DNA of 64,000 nt from Streptomyces formicae (GCF_022647665.1 NZ_CP071872.1:2666001-2730000); one strand, 5' to 3'. Positions 8,553-17,882 are shown, counted from the first letter of the stretch. The notes: a model not told the origin generated them from the letters alone. Numbers and translations: made by a program.

Positions 8553-9617
8553 TCAGGTGCCGCTGGAGGATCGGACGCGTAGCTGCGGAAGGATGAACAG
8601 CCGGTGCCGCGGCCCGTCGGGGCGGTCGAGCCGACGGGCCAGCAACTCCACTGCGGAGGCGCCGACTTCGTGCTTCGCGGGAGCGATGGCGCTCAGCGGG
8701 ATGTCGGCGAGCGCCGCCACCTCGTCGTCGTACGCCACGATGGCGACGTCGCCGGGGATCGAGACCGCCCGTGATCGCAACCGCCTGAGCAGCCCGAGGG
8801 CCTCGTTGTCGGGGTGGGCGATGACGGCATCGATCCGGCCCTCGGCCGCGGCGTCGAGCAGCTCCTCGACCGGGTGGTCGTACTCGGGACTCCCCGGGGC
8901 CCATCCGCCGATGTCGAACACGGACGTCGGCAGGGGCGCTTTCAGGCCGGAGCCGCGCACACCGGCCTCGAACCCCTCGATGATCCAAGGTCCGGTCGGA
9001 CTCGGCCCCCGCACCAGGAGGGCGATGCGGCGGTGGCCCGCCTCGGCGAGGTGCCGGACGGCCAGGCGTGCTCCGTAGGTGTGGTCGGAGACCACGTGGT
9101 CGATGGCGGCTGCTGTGTCAAGGTCGGGGCGGCGCTCCACGAGCACGGCGGGCACGGTGAGTTCCTCGTACCAGCCGAGCGGTCCCGACGGGACGACGAG
9201 CAGCCCATCGACCCCGTCGTCGATCATCCGCTTGGCCTGGGCGCGCTCTTGGTCCCCGTCGTAGTCGGAGAAGTCGAGCACCAGCCGGATGTCCCGGGCC
9301 GCGGCGGCCGCCCGCGCTCCCTTGATCACCTCGGGGTAGTAGTAGTCCGCAGACGGCACGAGCAGACCGAAGACGCGCTCTTTGCCGCCGGCCGACGGGG
9401 TGGGGCCCGCGTCGGCCGGGGCGGTCTCCGCCCAAGTCTCGGGGTGCATGGCCCCGCCGTGCACCCGGACCACCAGGCCGCGGTCGGCGAGAACCTCCAC
9501 GTCCCGGCGCACCGTCACATGGGAGACGCCCAGCTCTGCGGCGAAGTCGCTGACCCGCAGGGAGCCTTCTTCCCGCAGCCGGCGCAGGATCGCCTGGTGC
9601 CTGTGTTCCGCGTGCAC
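8553..9617 (-). CDS. Hybrid transcriptional regulator: DeoR-type HTH plus LacI-type sugar-binding domain
   Basis: 354 residues. I take the GTG at 9617 as start because a purine-rich GAGGGGAGCGGGA stretch precedes it and the HTH follows at once (HQAILRRLREEGSLRVSDFA, then SHVTVRRDVEVLADRG). Residues from about 85 on form a LacI-like effector domain (VFGLLVPSADYYYPEVIKGA, HLAEAGHRRIALLVRG, IPGDVAIVAYDDEVAALADI). It lies head of the leftward importer operon and divergent from the PL8 lyase gene, with a perfect inverted repeat between them, so autoregulation and control of the lyase cluster are likely. It is paralogous to the regulator at 767-1909. Confidence 0.85.
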   Translation of the reverse strand: MHAEHRHQAILRRLREEGSLRVSDFAAELGVSHVTVRRDVEVLADRGLVVRVHGGAMHPETWAETAPADAGPTPSAGGKERVFGLLVPSADYYYPEVIKGARAAAAARDIRLVLDFSDYDGDQERAQAKRMIDDGVDGLLVVPSGPLGWYEELTVPAVLVERRPDLDTAAAIDHVVSDHTYGARLAVRHLAEAGHRRIALLVRGPSPTGPWIIEGFEAGVRGSGLKAPLPTSVFDIGGWAPGSPEYDHPVEELLDAAAEGRIDAVIAHPDNEALGLLRRLRSRAVSIPGDVAIVAYDDEVAALADIPLSAIAPAKHEVGASAVELLARRLDRPDGPRHRLFILPQLRVRSSSGT

Positions 9618-9676
9618 TCCCGCTCCCCTCGAACGATTTCCCTGTTCAGGAGCAGTGTAGCGATTCGACGATCGAT

Positions 9677-9704
9677 TCTGTCTGTTTTCTTTTGAACAGA
9701 CAGA
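9677..9704. promoter_or_regulatory. Perfect inverted repeat, candidate operator between regulator and PL8 lyase
   Basis: Arms TCTGTCTGTT (9677-9686) and AACAGACAGA (9695-9704) match perfectly around an 8-bp spacer. On the minus strand the repeat falls where a -35 would be for a possible -10 TACACT (complement of 9654-9659) of the regulator gene. On the plus strand it lies about 120 bp before the lyase start. Symmetry, size and position fit a repressor operator for the hybrid DeoR/LacI regulator. Confidence 0.55.
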
Positions 9705-9825
9705 TGCTGACGGGTCTTGTCTAAACCATTGCTGGCTTGTGTTGCTGCGTGTTAGAAACCCCACGATCGCGAGCCCGTGTCAGCGCCGAGGCAACGACGC
9801 GCTCCTCCCACAGAGGTCGTCATCC

Positions 9826-12366
9826 ATGACATCTTCCTGGCGCCGCCGTACGTTCCTCCACGCCGCCGGTAGTGGTGCGCTCGCTCTGGGGTTTGCGGGA
9901 AGGGGCGGGCAACCGGCTGTCGCCGCCGAAATCGTCGACGCCGACGCGGAGTTCGATGCCCTGCGGGCGAAGTGGCGCGACTTGATCCTGGGTACGGGCT
10001 TCAGCCCGACCGCGGAGCCGTACAAGACCGTCCTCGCCAACCTCGGTACCACCGCGAGCGGCTACCGCTCCACCATGGCCCCGACGAGCGGTTCACTCTG
10101 GCCCGACCGGATCTGGGCCGACCCCGAGCCCGACACCGACGGGGAGTCCTACGCCTTCTCGGCGAACATGAACGACAGCTACAACCGGCTGCGCACCATG
10201 GCCGAGGCATTCGCGCAGCCCGGAACCGGGCTGACCGGGGACACGGGGCTCAGGGACGCCGTCGTCACCGGCCTCGACCACCTCTGCACCGAGGTCTTCA
10301 ACGAGCACACCGCGCGGTACGGCAACTGGTGGAACTTCCAGATCGGCGCACCGCAGGCACTGATGGACATCTGCGTGCTGGTCCACGACGCCCTGACAGA
10401 CAGCCAGATCGCCAACTACTGCCGGGCTGTGGACGCGTTCGTCCCCGACTCGGTCTTCGCGTCGTACACCGGTATCAGCACCGGCGCCAACCGCGTCGAC
10501 CTGTGTCGCGGCGTCATCCTGCGCGGGATCGTCGGCAAGGACCCGGACAAGGTCTCACTGGCGTCCGAGGCGCTGAAGCCGGTCTTCCCGTATGTCACCT
10601 CCGGTGACGGCTTCTACGCCGACGGCTCGTTCATCCAGCACGCGTCCGTCCCGTACATCGGCGGCTACGGTTCGGTGCTCCACGACGGCGTGGGCCGGCT
10701 GCTCGCGCTGCTGCGCGGCTCCGCCTGGGAGCTGAACGACCCCAACACCCAGCTCTTCCTCGACACCATCGAGAAGGCCGTCGCGCCGTTCGTCTACAAC
10801 GGCCTGATGATGGACAACGTCTCCGCGCGCGGGATCAGCCGCAGCGGCGGCAACGACCACACGCGCGCCCACGGCCTCATGGCGACCATCCTGCTGGTCG
10901 GCCAGGGCGCCAGTGAGGCGGAGAACGCCCGCTGGCGGGCGATGGTCAAGGGCTGGATGCAGCGCGACTACCACAGCCCGGCCCTGAAGAATCCCGGCCT
11001 GGGCCTGCTGCGCACATCACTCCTGCAGTCGCTGCAGGACGACATCTCCGTCAATGCCGCGCCCGAGCCGGTGGAGCACCGGCTCTTCCACAACATGGAC
11101 CGGGCCACCCACCGCCGTCCCGGCTGGTGCGCATCGGTCTCTATGGCCTCGCGGCGGGTCGCCCACTACGAGTTCGGCAACGGCGAGCACGCCCGCGGCT
11201 ACCACACCGGCGCCGGCTGGCTGTCCTGGTGGGGCAGCGACTTCGGCCTGGAGCAGTACTCCGACGGCTACTGGCCCACCGTCGACCCCTGTCGTCTGCC
11301 CGGCATCACCGCCTCCCGCAAGCCGCTGGCCGACGGCGCGGGCGGCAACTGGGGCGACAACAGGAACGAGGCGGACTGGGTCGGCGGCACCACCGACGGC
11401 GAGTTCGCCGCCGTCGGCCAGCACCTCATAGACATGTCCTCCACGATGAACGCGAGGAAGTCCTGGTTCTTCCTGGACGACTCCGTGGTCTGCCTCGGCG
11501 CCGACATCAGCTCCACCGACGGCCACGCCGTCGAGACCACGATCGACAACCGCCACCTCGGCACCACAGGCGCCCCCGCACTGACCGTCGACGGCAGGAA
11601 GCAGCCCACCACCCAGGGCTGGACGCGCTCCTTCGACGACGCCGAGTGGGCCCACATCGAGGGCCAGGCAGGCTACCTCTTCCCCGGCGGAGCCGCCTTC
11701 ACCGCCGTACGCGAGGAACGCACCGGCGCCTGGAAGGACATCAACGCAGGCGGACCCGCCGACCCCGTCACCCGCCGCTATCTGACCCTGGTCACCGACC
11801 ACGGCACCGACCCCGCCGACGCGGCCTACGCCTACGTCCTGCTGCCCGGCGCGAGCGCCGCGACGACCGCCCGCCGCGCCTGCGACAGGGGCCGGCCGAA
11901 GATCCTCGCCAACACCGCCGACCAGCAGGGCGTCCGCGTACCCCGGCTCGGGTTCACCGCGGTCAACTTCTGGAGCGCGGGCACGCTCGACAAGCTCACC
12001 GCGAACGCCCCCGCCTCGATCCTGATCAGGGAGAAGCGGGACGGCACCGCCGTCATCGTCGTCTCCGACCCGGCCCGCCGGGCCACCTCGCTGGAGATCA
12101 CCTGGCACGAACGGGTCTCCCGGGTGCTCTCCAGACCCGCCACGGTCACCAGCACCACCACCGGTTCCTCCCTGAAGCTCACCTTCGGCGACCTCACCGG
12201 CGAGGCCGGTGCCCCCAGAGGATCACCGTCCGCCTCGGCTGAACCGCAGAGACGGAACGTCCCCGCCCCGGCCACTGATCGCCCTCCGGGGCGAGGTGCG
12301 CATCGTGTGAACGAGACCCCTGCGGTGACGCACCCGCGTGCACCCCACCGACGGCGGGCCCCATAA
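9826..12366 (+). CDS. Secreted PL8 polysaccharide lyase (hyaluronate/chondroitin lyase type), 3' end frameshifted
   Basis: Tat signal (SSWRRRTFLHAAGSGALALG) then an alpha/alpha-toroid and beta-sandwich lyase of family PL8. Active-site blocks are present: NWWNFQIGAP (from Asn167), DGSFIQH with His272, YIGGYG with Tyr281, and SARGISR. PL8 enzymes cleave hyaluronan, chondroitin, xanthan or alginate by beta-elimination; the gene neighbours favour a glycosaminoglycan. The frame given ends in a Pro/Arg-rich tail. Adding one C to the 5-C run near 12,209-12,213 gives the natural end APQRITVRLG with stop at 12,242, about 805 residues. The start ATG at 9826 lies directly before the Tat motif. It heads a rightward run with the two next genes. 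Confidence 0.88.
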   Translation: MTSSWRRRTFLHAAGSGALALGFAGRGGQPAVAAEIVDADAEFDALRAKWRDLILGTGFSPTAEPYKTVLANLGTTASGYRSTMAPTSGSLWPDRIWADPEPDTDGESYAFSANMNDSYNRLRTMAEAFAQPGTGLTGDTGLRDAVVTGLDHLCTEVFNEHTARYGNWWNFQIGAPQALMDICVLVHDALTDSQIANYCRAVDAFVPDSVFASYTGISTGANRVDLCRGVILRGIVGKDPDKVSLASEALKPVFPYVTSGDGFYADGSFIQHASVPYIGGYGSVLHDGVGRLLALLRGSAWELNDPNTQLFLDTIEKAVAPFVYNGLMMDNVSARGISRSGGNDHTRAHGLMATILLVGQGASEAENARWRAMVKGWMQRDYHSPALKNPGLGLLRTSLLQSLQDDISVNAAPEPVEHRLFHNMDRATHRRPGWCASVSMASRRVAHYEFGNGEHARGYHTGAGWLSWWGSDFGLEQYSDGYWPTVDPCRLPGITASRKPLADGAGGNWGDNRNEADWVGGTTDGEFAAVGQHLIDMSSTMNARKSWFFLDDSVVCLGADISSTDGHAVETTIDNRHLGTTGAPALTVDGRKQPTTQGWTRSFDDAEWAHIEGQAGYLFPGGAAFTAVREERTGAWKDINAGGPADPVTRRYLTLVTDHGTDPADAAYAYVLLPGASAATTARRACDRGRPKILANTADQQGVRVPRLGFTAVNFWSAGTLDKLTANAPASILIREKRDGTAVIVVSDPARRATSLEITWHERVSRVLSRPATVTSTTTGSSLKLTFGDLTGEAGAPRGSPSASAEPQRRNVPAPATDRPPGRGAHRVNETPAVTHPRAPHRRRAP

Positions 12367-12410
12367 ATGCGGACCCGCTCGCACCGTCCCATCCACATAA
12401 GGAGGACACC

Positions 12411-13604
12411 GTGCAACAACGCAGAGTCCCGTCCATGCTGCGCGCCCTTCGCGCGAAGCTGTTCACTCCGCGGCGCGTACGCAAGACGGTCGTCGCAGGG
12501 CTGGCCGCCGCGACGGTGGTGTTCCCCGGCCTGGTCTCTCCCGCCGCGGCCGACACCGAGGCCGCCGGCTTCACCATGTACACCAACGAGCGCGGCGCCA
12601 ACCGTCCCGGACTCGAGCAGTACGGGGCGATCAGAGCCACGGTTGTCTACGACGTCTTCGCCTTCACCTGCGACAACAACGGCTGCTACAGCAACGGTGG
12701 CGCCCTGCCCTCGCAGGCCGCGTACGAGGCCAAGGTCAGGGAGTACGCGGGGGCCGGCCAGTTCGGCGGTGCCTCCGGCGCTCCGGTCGTGCTGGATTTC
12801 GAGTCCATCGTGGTGACCGCGCTGTCCGGCCAGGCGGCCACCAACGCGTTCAACCTGTGGAAGCAGCTCATCACCTGGACCAAGAACGCGGTCCCCGGCT
12901 CCCCGGTCGGCATGTACGGCTACGACTGGGAGACGCGCAACAACAACCTCACCCAACAGCTCCACCAGAACGGGCTGTTCGACTTCTTCGCCCCCCGCGC
13001 CTACTGGAACAGCGGACAGAGCCGTGCCAGTTGGACCAGCACGCTCGACGCGGCCGTCGCCAACGACCACGCGCTCGCGCCCGGCCAGCCGATCTACCCG
13101 TACATCCACTCCGCGTACATCAACGGCGGGGCCATGTCCCACCAGGACTCGCTGTACATGTACGAGCAGTTCAGGGCCAAGACCGAAGGCGCCGTCATGT
13201 GGGAGCCCAACAACCACAGTGCGGCTGCCGACTGCGGCTGGCTGTGGCAGTTCTCCGCGCACACGGGCATCGTCACCGGCTCACCCATCAGCGGACCGAT
13301 CAGGGTCGACGGGGCCATCCCGGGCGGCAGCTGCATCGTGCCGCGCGGGGCCACCACCAGCATCCCGGTCACGGTGGTCAACACCACCGGCTCGACGACC
13401 TCTGCCACCGTCCTGCAGGGCGTCTCGGGCGTGCAGGGGATCACCGGTAGCTTCACCAACCCGAACGTTCCCTCGCTGGCCGCGGGCGCCACTTTCACCA
13501 CCACGCTGAACCTCACGGTTCCCTCGTCGACGAGCTTCAGCACCGCACTGATCCCGATCCGCACCGGCATCAGCAACACCCGCTGGGCCGTCATCGTCCA
13601 GTGA
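12411..13604 (+). CDS. Secreted glycosidase-like protein with hyaluronidase (GH56)-like motifs
   Basis: 397 residues, GTG start after AAGGAGGA. The signal peptide is long and basic, ending SPAAADTEA. The central region (about residues 50-300) looks like a TIM-barrel hydrolase: APVVLDFESI resembles the Asp-x-Glu catalytic motif of GH56 hyaluronidases, followed by VPGSPVGMYGYDWETR, which resembles the GYYxYPYCYN block of that family, and later GAVMWEP. The last 90 residues (GATTSIPVTVVNTTG onward) resemble an Ig-like/NEW3-type beta domain. I do not recognise a named bacterial family. Its place between PL8 and GH20 genes supports action on hyaluronan-like polymers. Function is tentative. Confidence 0.6.
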   Translation: MQQRRVPSMLRALRAKLFTPRRVRKTVVAGLAAATVVFPGLVSPAAADTEAAGFTMYTNERGANRPGLEQYGAIRATVVYDVFAFTCDNNGCYSNGGALPSQAAYEAKVREYAGAGQFGGASGAPVVLDFESIVVTALSGQAATNAFNLWKQLITWTKNAVPGSPVGMYGYDWETRNNNLTQQLHQNGLFDFFAPRAYWNSGQSRASWTSTLDAAVANDHALAPGQPIYPYIHSAYINGGAMSHQDSLYMYEQFRAKTEGAVMWEPNNHSAAADCGWLWQFSAHTGIVTGSPISGPIRVDGAIPGGSCIVPRGATTSIPVTVVNTTGSTTSATVLQGVSGVQGITGSFTNPNVPSLAAGATFTTTLNLTVPSSTSFSTALIPIRTGISNTRWAVIVQ

Positions 13605-13616
13605 CGACGACCTGAC

Positions 13617-13663
13617 GAAACCCGTGCGCCGCCGGGCCCCGTGTCCGGCGGCGTGCCGGTTTC
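13617..13663. terminator. Long hairpin between the hyaluronidase-like gene and GH20 gene
   Basis: Arms GAAACCCGTGCGCCGCCGG (13617-13635) and CCGGCGGCGTGCCGGTTTC (13645-13663) pair almost perfectly. This is a strong candidate terminator or attenuator after the hyaluronidase-like gene. The GH20 gene may then need its own promoter or read-through. Confidence 0.65.
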
Positions 13664-13701
13664 TCCGAGTGAGTCACCCACCACCAGGAGGTTCCCCGCA
13701 C

Positions 13702-15636
13702 ATGTCACCGTCCCGCAGAACCGTTGTCGGCGGGCTCCTCGCCGTGCCGGCGCTCGCGCTGCTCACACCCCAGGCCCGGGCTCAGGCCGGAGCGGTCAGG
13801 CCCGCGGCCGCGTCCAGGCCGATGACGATCCCCGCCCTCCAGGAGTGGTCCGAGGGGCCCGGCTGTTACCGCTTCACCGGCAGGAGCCGGGTGGTCGTGG
13901 ACAGTCGCTACAGCTCCCGGCTCGCGACCACCGCTGAGGTATTCGCCGAGGACCTGTCGCAGCTCCTCGGCAGGAGTGTCGGCCGGGTCACCGCCCGCGC
14001 GCCCCGCCCCGGGGACCTCTTCCTCACCCTCGGCTCGACCGACAAGCGGCTTTCCGCGTACACGCTGAAGGTCGGCACTTCGGTGACCATCAGGGGCGCC
14101 GCGGACGACGGGGTCTTCTACGGCACCCGCTCCCTGCTCCAGCTGCTCAAGCAGTCGACCACCATTCCCGGCGGCACCGCCCACGACTGGGCCGCGTACC
14201 CCGAGCGCGGGCTGATGGTGGACGTGGGGCGCAAGTACTTCACCGTGGGCTGGCTCAAGCAGCACATCAAGGACCTCTCCTACGCCAAGCTGAACCACCT
14301 CCACCTCCACCTCTCCGACAACCTCGGATTCCGGGTGGAGAGCGAGCGCCACCCGAAGGCCGTCTCGGCGCAGCACTACACGAAGGACGAGATCAGGGAC
14401 CTGATCGCGTACGCCGCCAAGCACCACATCACCGTCGTGCCGGAGATCGACGCACCCGGGCACATGAACCCGTTCCTCGACGTCTACACCGACCTGCAGC
14501 TCGTCGACAGCGACGGCAAGGCCAGCAACTTCCGCATCGATCTGACCAAGCAGGGCGCCTACGACCTGGTCCGGGACCTGATCGAGGAGTATGTGCCGCT
14601 GTTCCCCGGCCCGTACTGGCACATCGGTGCCGACGAGTACATGATCAACACCGACTACGCCAAGTTCCCGCAGCTGCTCGACTACGCCCGAGAGCACTAC
14701 GGGCCCGACGCCACCGCGGCAGACACCTACTACGGTTTCATCAACTGGGCCAACGGCGTGGTCAAGGGCCTCGGCAAGACGACGAGGATGTGGAACGACG
14801 GCATCAAGCCGGCCGACGGCACGGTCAAGGTCGACTCCGACATCATCGTCGAGTACTGGTACGACCTGCACGGCAGCCTGCCCCCGGCCCAGCTGATCGA
14901 GCGCGGCCACACCATCATGAACTCCAGCTGGACGCCCACCTATTACGTCCTCTACAACGGCGGTGGCGCCCGTCCCGACTCCAAGTGGATGTACGAGACG
15001 TGGAACCCGGACGTCTTCGAGAAGATCCCCGTCGACGTGAAGGGCCACAACCGCGGCTCGGTGCTGCACGTGTGGTGCGACCACCCCAACGCCGAGTGGG
15101 AGGACGACACGGCCGCGGGCATCCACGCCCCGCTGCGGGCGCTGGCCCAGCAGACGTGGGGCTCGCCCCGTCTCGTGGGAAGCTACGCGGAGTTCGCCAC
15201 GCTGATCACCGCGGTCGGCCGCGCCCCCGGCGGGCCCAACGAGACGAAGGCCGTCAACCTCGCCCTCAACAAACCCGCCACCGCATCGTCCACCGAGACA
15301 CCCGACTTCCCCGCGTCGAAGGCGGTCGACGGCCTCAGGAACACCCGCTGGGCCAGCGCCTACACCGATCCCCAATGGCTCCAGATCGACCTGGGAACCA
15401 GCCAGAGGGTCAACCGCATCAGACTCCGCTGGGAGACGGCCTACGCCAAAGCCTTCCAGATCCAGCTCTCCGACGACGCCACCAACTGGACGACGCTCTA
15501 CTCCACCACCAACGCCACCGGCGGCGCCCAGGAGTTCACCGACCTGAATGGCCAAGGCCGCTACCTGCGCATCCACTGCACCCAACGCGCCACCGGCTAC
15601 GGCAACTCACTGTGGGAAGTCGAAGCGTACGCGTAA
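13702..15636 (+). CDS. Secreted beta-N-acetylhexosaminidase, GH20, with C-terminal F5/8-type carbohydrate-binding domain
   Basis: 644 residues, ATG at 13702 preceded by AGGAGG. The signal contains a twin-arginine (SRRTVVGGLLAVPALALL). A GH20b alpha/beta domain spans about residues 40-160, then the GH20 barrel with YPERGLMVDVGRKYF, HLHLSDNLGFR, VVPEIDAPGHM and the catalytic pair Asp311-Glu312 in HIGADEY. Near residue 520 an F5/8 type C (CBM32) module begins (LALNKPATASS, WLQIDLG, RVNRIRLRWE). The enzyme removes terminal GlcNAc or GalNAc residues and would trim products of the lyase and the hyaluronidase-like protein. It ends at a bidirectional terminator shared with the convergent GH35 gene. 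Confidence 0.9.
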   Translation: MSPSRRTVVGGLLAVPALALLTPQARAQAGAVRPAAASRPMTIPALQEWSEGPGCYRFTGRSRVVVDSRYSSRLATTAEVFAEDLSQLLGRSVGRVTARAPRPGDLFLTLGSTDKRLSAYTLKVGTSVTIRGAADDGVFYGTRSLLQLLKQSTTIPGGTAHDWAAYPERGLMVDVGRKYFTVGWLKQHIKDLSYAKLNHLHLHLSDNLGFRVESERHPKAVSAQHYTKDEIRDLIAYAAKHHITVVPEIDAPGHMNPFLDVYTDLQLVDSDGKASNFRIDLTKQGAYDLVRDLIEEYVPLFPGPYWHIGADEYMINTDYAKFPQLLDYAREHYGPDATAADTYYGFINWANGVVKGLGKTTRMWNDGIKPADGTVKVDSDIIVEYWYDLHGSLPPAQLIERGHTIMNSSWTPTYYVLYNGGGARPDSKWMYETWNPDVFEKIPVDVKGHNRGSVLHVWCDHPNAEWEDDTAAGIHAPLRALAQQTWGSPRLVGSYAEFATLITAVGRAPGGPNETKAVNLALNKPATASSTETPDFPASKAVDGLRNTRWASAYTDPQWLQIDLGTSQRVNRIRLRWETAYAKAFQIQLSDDATNWTTLYSTTNATGGAQEFTDLNGQGRYLRIHCTQRATGYGNSLWEVEAYA

Positions 15637-15654
15637 GCCCGGCTGCAGAAAGAA

Positions 15655-15688
15655 CCCCTGTCGCCTCCCCCCCCGAAGGCGACAGGGG
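15655..15688. terminator. Bidirectional hairpin terminator
   Basis: Arms CCCCTGTCGCC (15655-15665) and GGCGACAGGGG (15678-15688) with a C-rich loop lie between the convergent GH20 and GH35 genes and can serve both. Confidence 0.75.
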
Positions 15689-15711
15689 CTCGGTGCCGCT
15701 CCCGGCGCGGG

Positions 15712-17814
15712 TCAGGTCGCGGCCGGGTCCGTTGATCGGACGGTGCGCAGCACGCCTCGGATGCGGACGAGGTCCGCGGGCGCGACGGCCTGGTGGGACT
15801 GGCCGTCCAGGGCGCAGGCTGCCGGGACGGTGGAGTCGAGGAAGGTGTTGACGCCCTTGACGAGGAAGTCGTCCAGCGTGCTGCCATCGGTGATGCGGAG
15901 GACGGCCGCGCCGCCGGCCGCGGTGGTGACCTCGACGGTGTGCGTGGCCGTTCCGTAGCTCAGTTCGAGCACGACCGGACCCTCGTTGTCGCTCTGGGTG
16001 AGGACGGTGAGGTAGCCGACGGGGCGGTCGGGGTGGACGCGCAGGAAGGCGTCCGCGCGCCCCCTGACGACCCGGACCTCCGCAACGGACCGCGGGGTGT
16101 CGGGCACGGGCGCCGGCTCGACGAGCGCTTCCGCGAGGGCCGTGCACGGGGCGAGGCGTTCGTCGAGGTCCGGGATCGTGCCGCGGACGGTGAGCCGGCC
16201 CCCGCCGCCGACGTATGCGGCGAGGAGGTCCTGTACGGCCGCATGCATGAACGGGCCGCCGGGGACGGTGAGTTCGGCGTGGCGGGCGAGGTCGTCGGGG
16301 GTCGCGTGCTCCAGGTCGAGCACCTGGTAGTCCAGGCCGTGCGCGCGCATGTGGTCGTGGAAGGCGCGCAGTGTCCGGCCGCACTGCGGGGTGTCGGTGG
16401 CGTCCTGCGGGGCCCACGCGGCGACGGCGGCGTACGGCACGTACAGTCCGAAGGCGCCGCCGGTGACGGGCTCGCACTCCAGGAACTCGGCGCCGTGCTC
16501 CTCGAAGAACTCGGCGAGCATGCGGACGACGTCGGCCTTCGGACCCGGTGTGCCGTCGGCGTTCACTGGCGGGCAGTCCGGGTAGGGCGGGGCGTGCAGG
16601 ATGTCGAGCTCGTCGCCCCAGCCCGCCGTGGCCACGCCGGTGTAGACGTTGAAGCCGGTCGCACCGGCGGCGAGGGCGAGCAGGGTCTGGTGGAAGCTGG
16701 TGGCGGCGTCCGCGTAGGCGCGGTCGTACAGCTCGGAGAAGCCCCAGTTCTCCTCCAGGTTGGGGCCGGGGGCGCGCTTGGCGGCCAGGAGGTAGCGGGC
16801 CTGGGAGTCGGGGTTCGCGGAGACGACGCCCATCCAGTTGGTGAACCCGTAGTGGATGCCCTGCCACTGCTCGGGGCGGACGCGGGCCAGCCAGGCGTCG
16901 AAGGAGTGGTGGTGCTCTGCGGGCGGATTGAGGTTGACCACGACCGGTGCGTCCGGGCCCAGGGCCTCGGTCCAGGAGTGGTACGCCTCGGTGAGGTGGT
17001 CCGCGTGGAAGCGGCCCCAGTCGGCGTAGCCCTGCATCTGCTGCGGGGTGCCCGGGTCGGTCCACTCGCGGGGCGGCTCGATCTCCTCCCAGGTGCCGTG
17101 GCCGGTCGCGTGCAGGCGGTTGTACGCGTCGAGGTCGTCGCCGTACCACGCGCGCAGACGACCGCGGAAGAAGGCGAGAGCGGGCTCGCTGTAGTCGTAC
17201 GACCACAGGGGCAGCGAACCGTCCGTGAACAGGCCCTCGTTGGCGATCTGGACCATGACCACCGGTCCGGTCGGGGCCACGGATGCCGCCAGGACCTCCT
17301 TGCCGACCGCGCGCAGCCACTCGGTGACCTTGGCGTGGAAGGCGGCTCCGGTGGGGGCGGGCAGCGGCCAGTTCTCGATCCTGCCGTCGGCGTCGAGGCG
17401 GGAGCCGGACCAGCGGACGGGCTCGCCGTTCGCGTCGAGCATGGCCTCGACAGTGGGGTCGGCTGTGGGGCAGATCCAGTCCGGCAGACCGCCGTAGTTG
17501 GTCTCGGCGTGGATGAACGGGCCGGGTTTGGCGATCACCCGCAGGCCGAGGGCCGCGCAGATCTCGAAGTAGCGGACGACGTTGCGGGACGGGTGGGTGC
17601 GGCCGGTGAAGTCGGGCGCGGCGTCCGCGCGGGGCTGGTGGTGGCGCCAGGGGATGTAGCTGGTGACCACCCGGACGCCGGTGGTGTCGCGCAGGGCCCG
17701 CAGCCGCTCCTCCCACACGGAGGCGTCGTCGCGGTAGTACGGGTAGTCGGCGGTGACGAGCACCTCGGCGTTGCCGTCGGTGACGGCGACGCCGTCCCGG
17801 ACCTCGATCGGCAC
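15712..17814 (-). CDS. Beta-galactosidase, GH35 family
   Basis: 700 residues without a signal peptide, so probably cytoplasmic. The GTG start at 17814 follows AGGAGAT. GH35 hallmarks are seen: KPGPFIHAETNYGGLPDW around residues 96-113, the acid/base Glu193 in VQIANEGLF, and a candidate nucleophile Glu354 or Glu355 in NLEENWGFSELYD. The middle and C-terminal parts hold a beta-galactosidase trimerisation-like domain and beta-sandwich regions. As the last gene of a sugar importer operon it would release galactose from imported oligosaccharides. The galactose specificity is from family knowledge and is not certain. Confidence 0.85.
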   Translation of the reverse strand: MPIEVRDGVAVTDGNAEVLVTADYPYYRDDASVWEERLRALRDTTGVRVVTSYIPWRHHQPRADAAPDFTGRTHPSRNVVRYFEICAALGLRVIAKPGPFIHAETNYGGLPDWICPTADPTVEAMLDANGEPVRWSGSRLDADGRIENWPLPAPTGAAFHAKVTEWLRAVGKEVLAASVAPTGPVVMVQIANEGLFTDGSLPLWSYDYSEPALAFFRGRLRAWYGDDLDAYNRLHATGHGTWEEIEPPREWTDPGTPQQMQGYADWGRFHADHLTEAYHSWTEALGPDAPVVVNLNPPAEHHHSFDAWLARVRPEQWQGIHYGFTNWMGVVSANPDSQARYLLAAKRAPGPNLEENWGFSELYDRAYADAATSFHQTLLALAAGATGFNVYTGVATAGWGDELDILHAPPYPDCPPVNADGTPGPKADVVRMLAEFFEEHGAEFLECEPVTGGAFGLYVPYAAVAAWAPQDATDTPQCGRTLRAFHDHMRAHGLDYQVLDLEHATPDDLARHAELTVPGGPFMHAAVQDLLAAYVGGGGRLTVRGTIPDLDERLAPCTALAEALVEPAPVPDTPRSVAEVRVVRGRADAFLRVHPDRPVGYLTVLTQSDNEGPVVLELSYGTATHTVEVTTAAGGAAVLRITDGSTLDDFLVKGVNTFLDSTVPAACALDGQSHQAVAPADLVRIRGVLRTVRSTDPAAT

Positions 17815-17882
17815 GGTCGTATCTCCTAGGTAGTGCAAGTGAGAGGGGAAGCAGCGAAGTGCGGGACGGATGCGGCCGCGGG

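Noticed and set aside
13705..15585. 626-codon minus-strand frame under the GH20 gene
   Set aside because: Shadow of the GH20 gene; no family motifs and no ribosome binding site.
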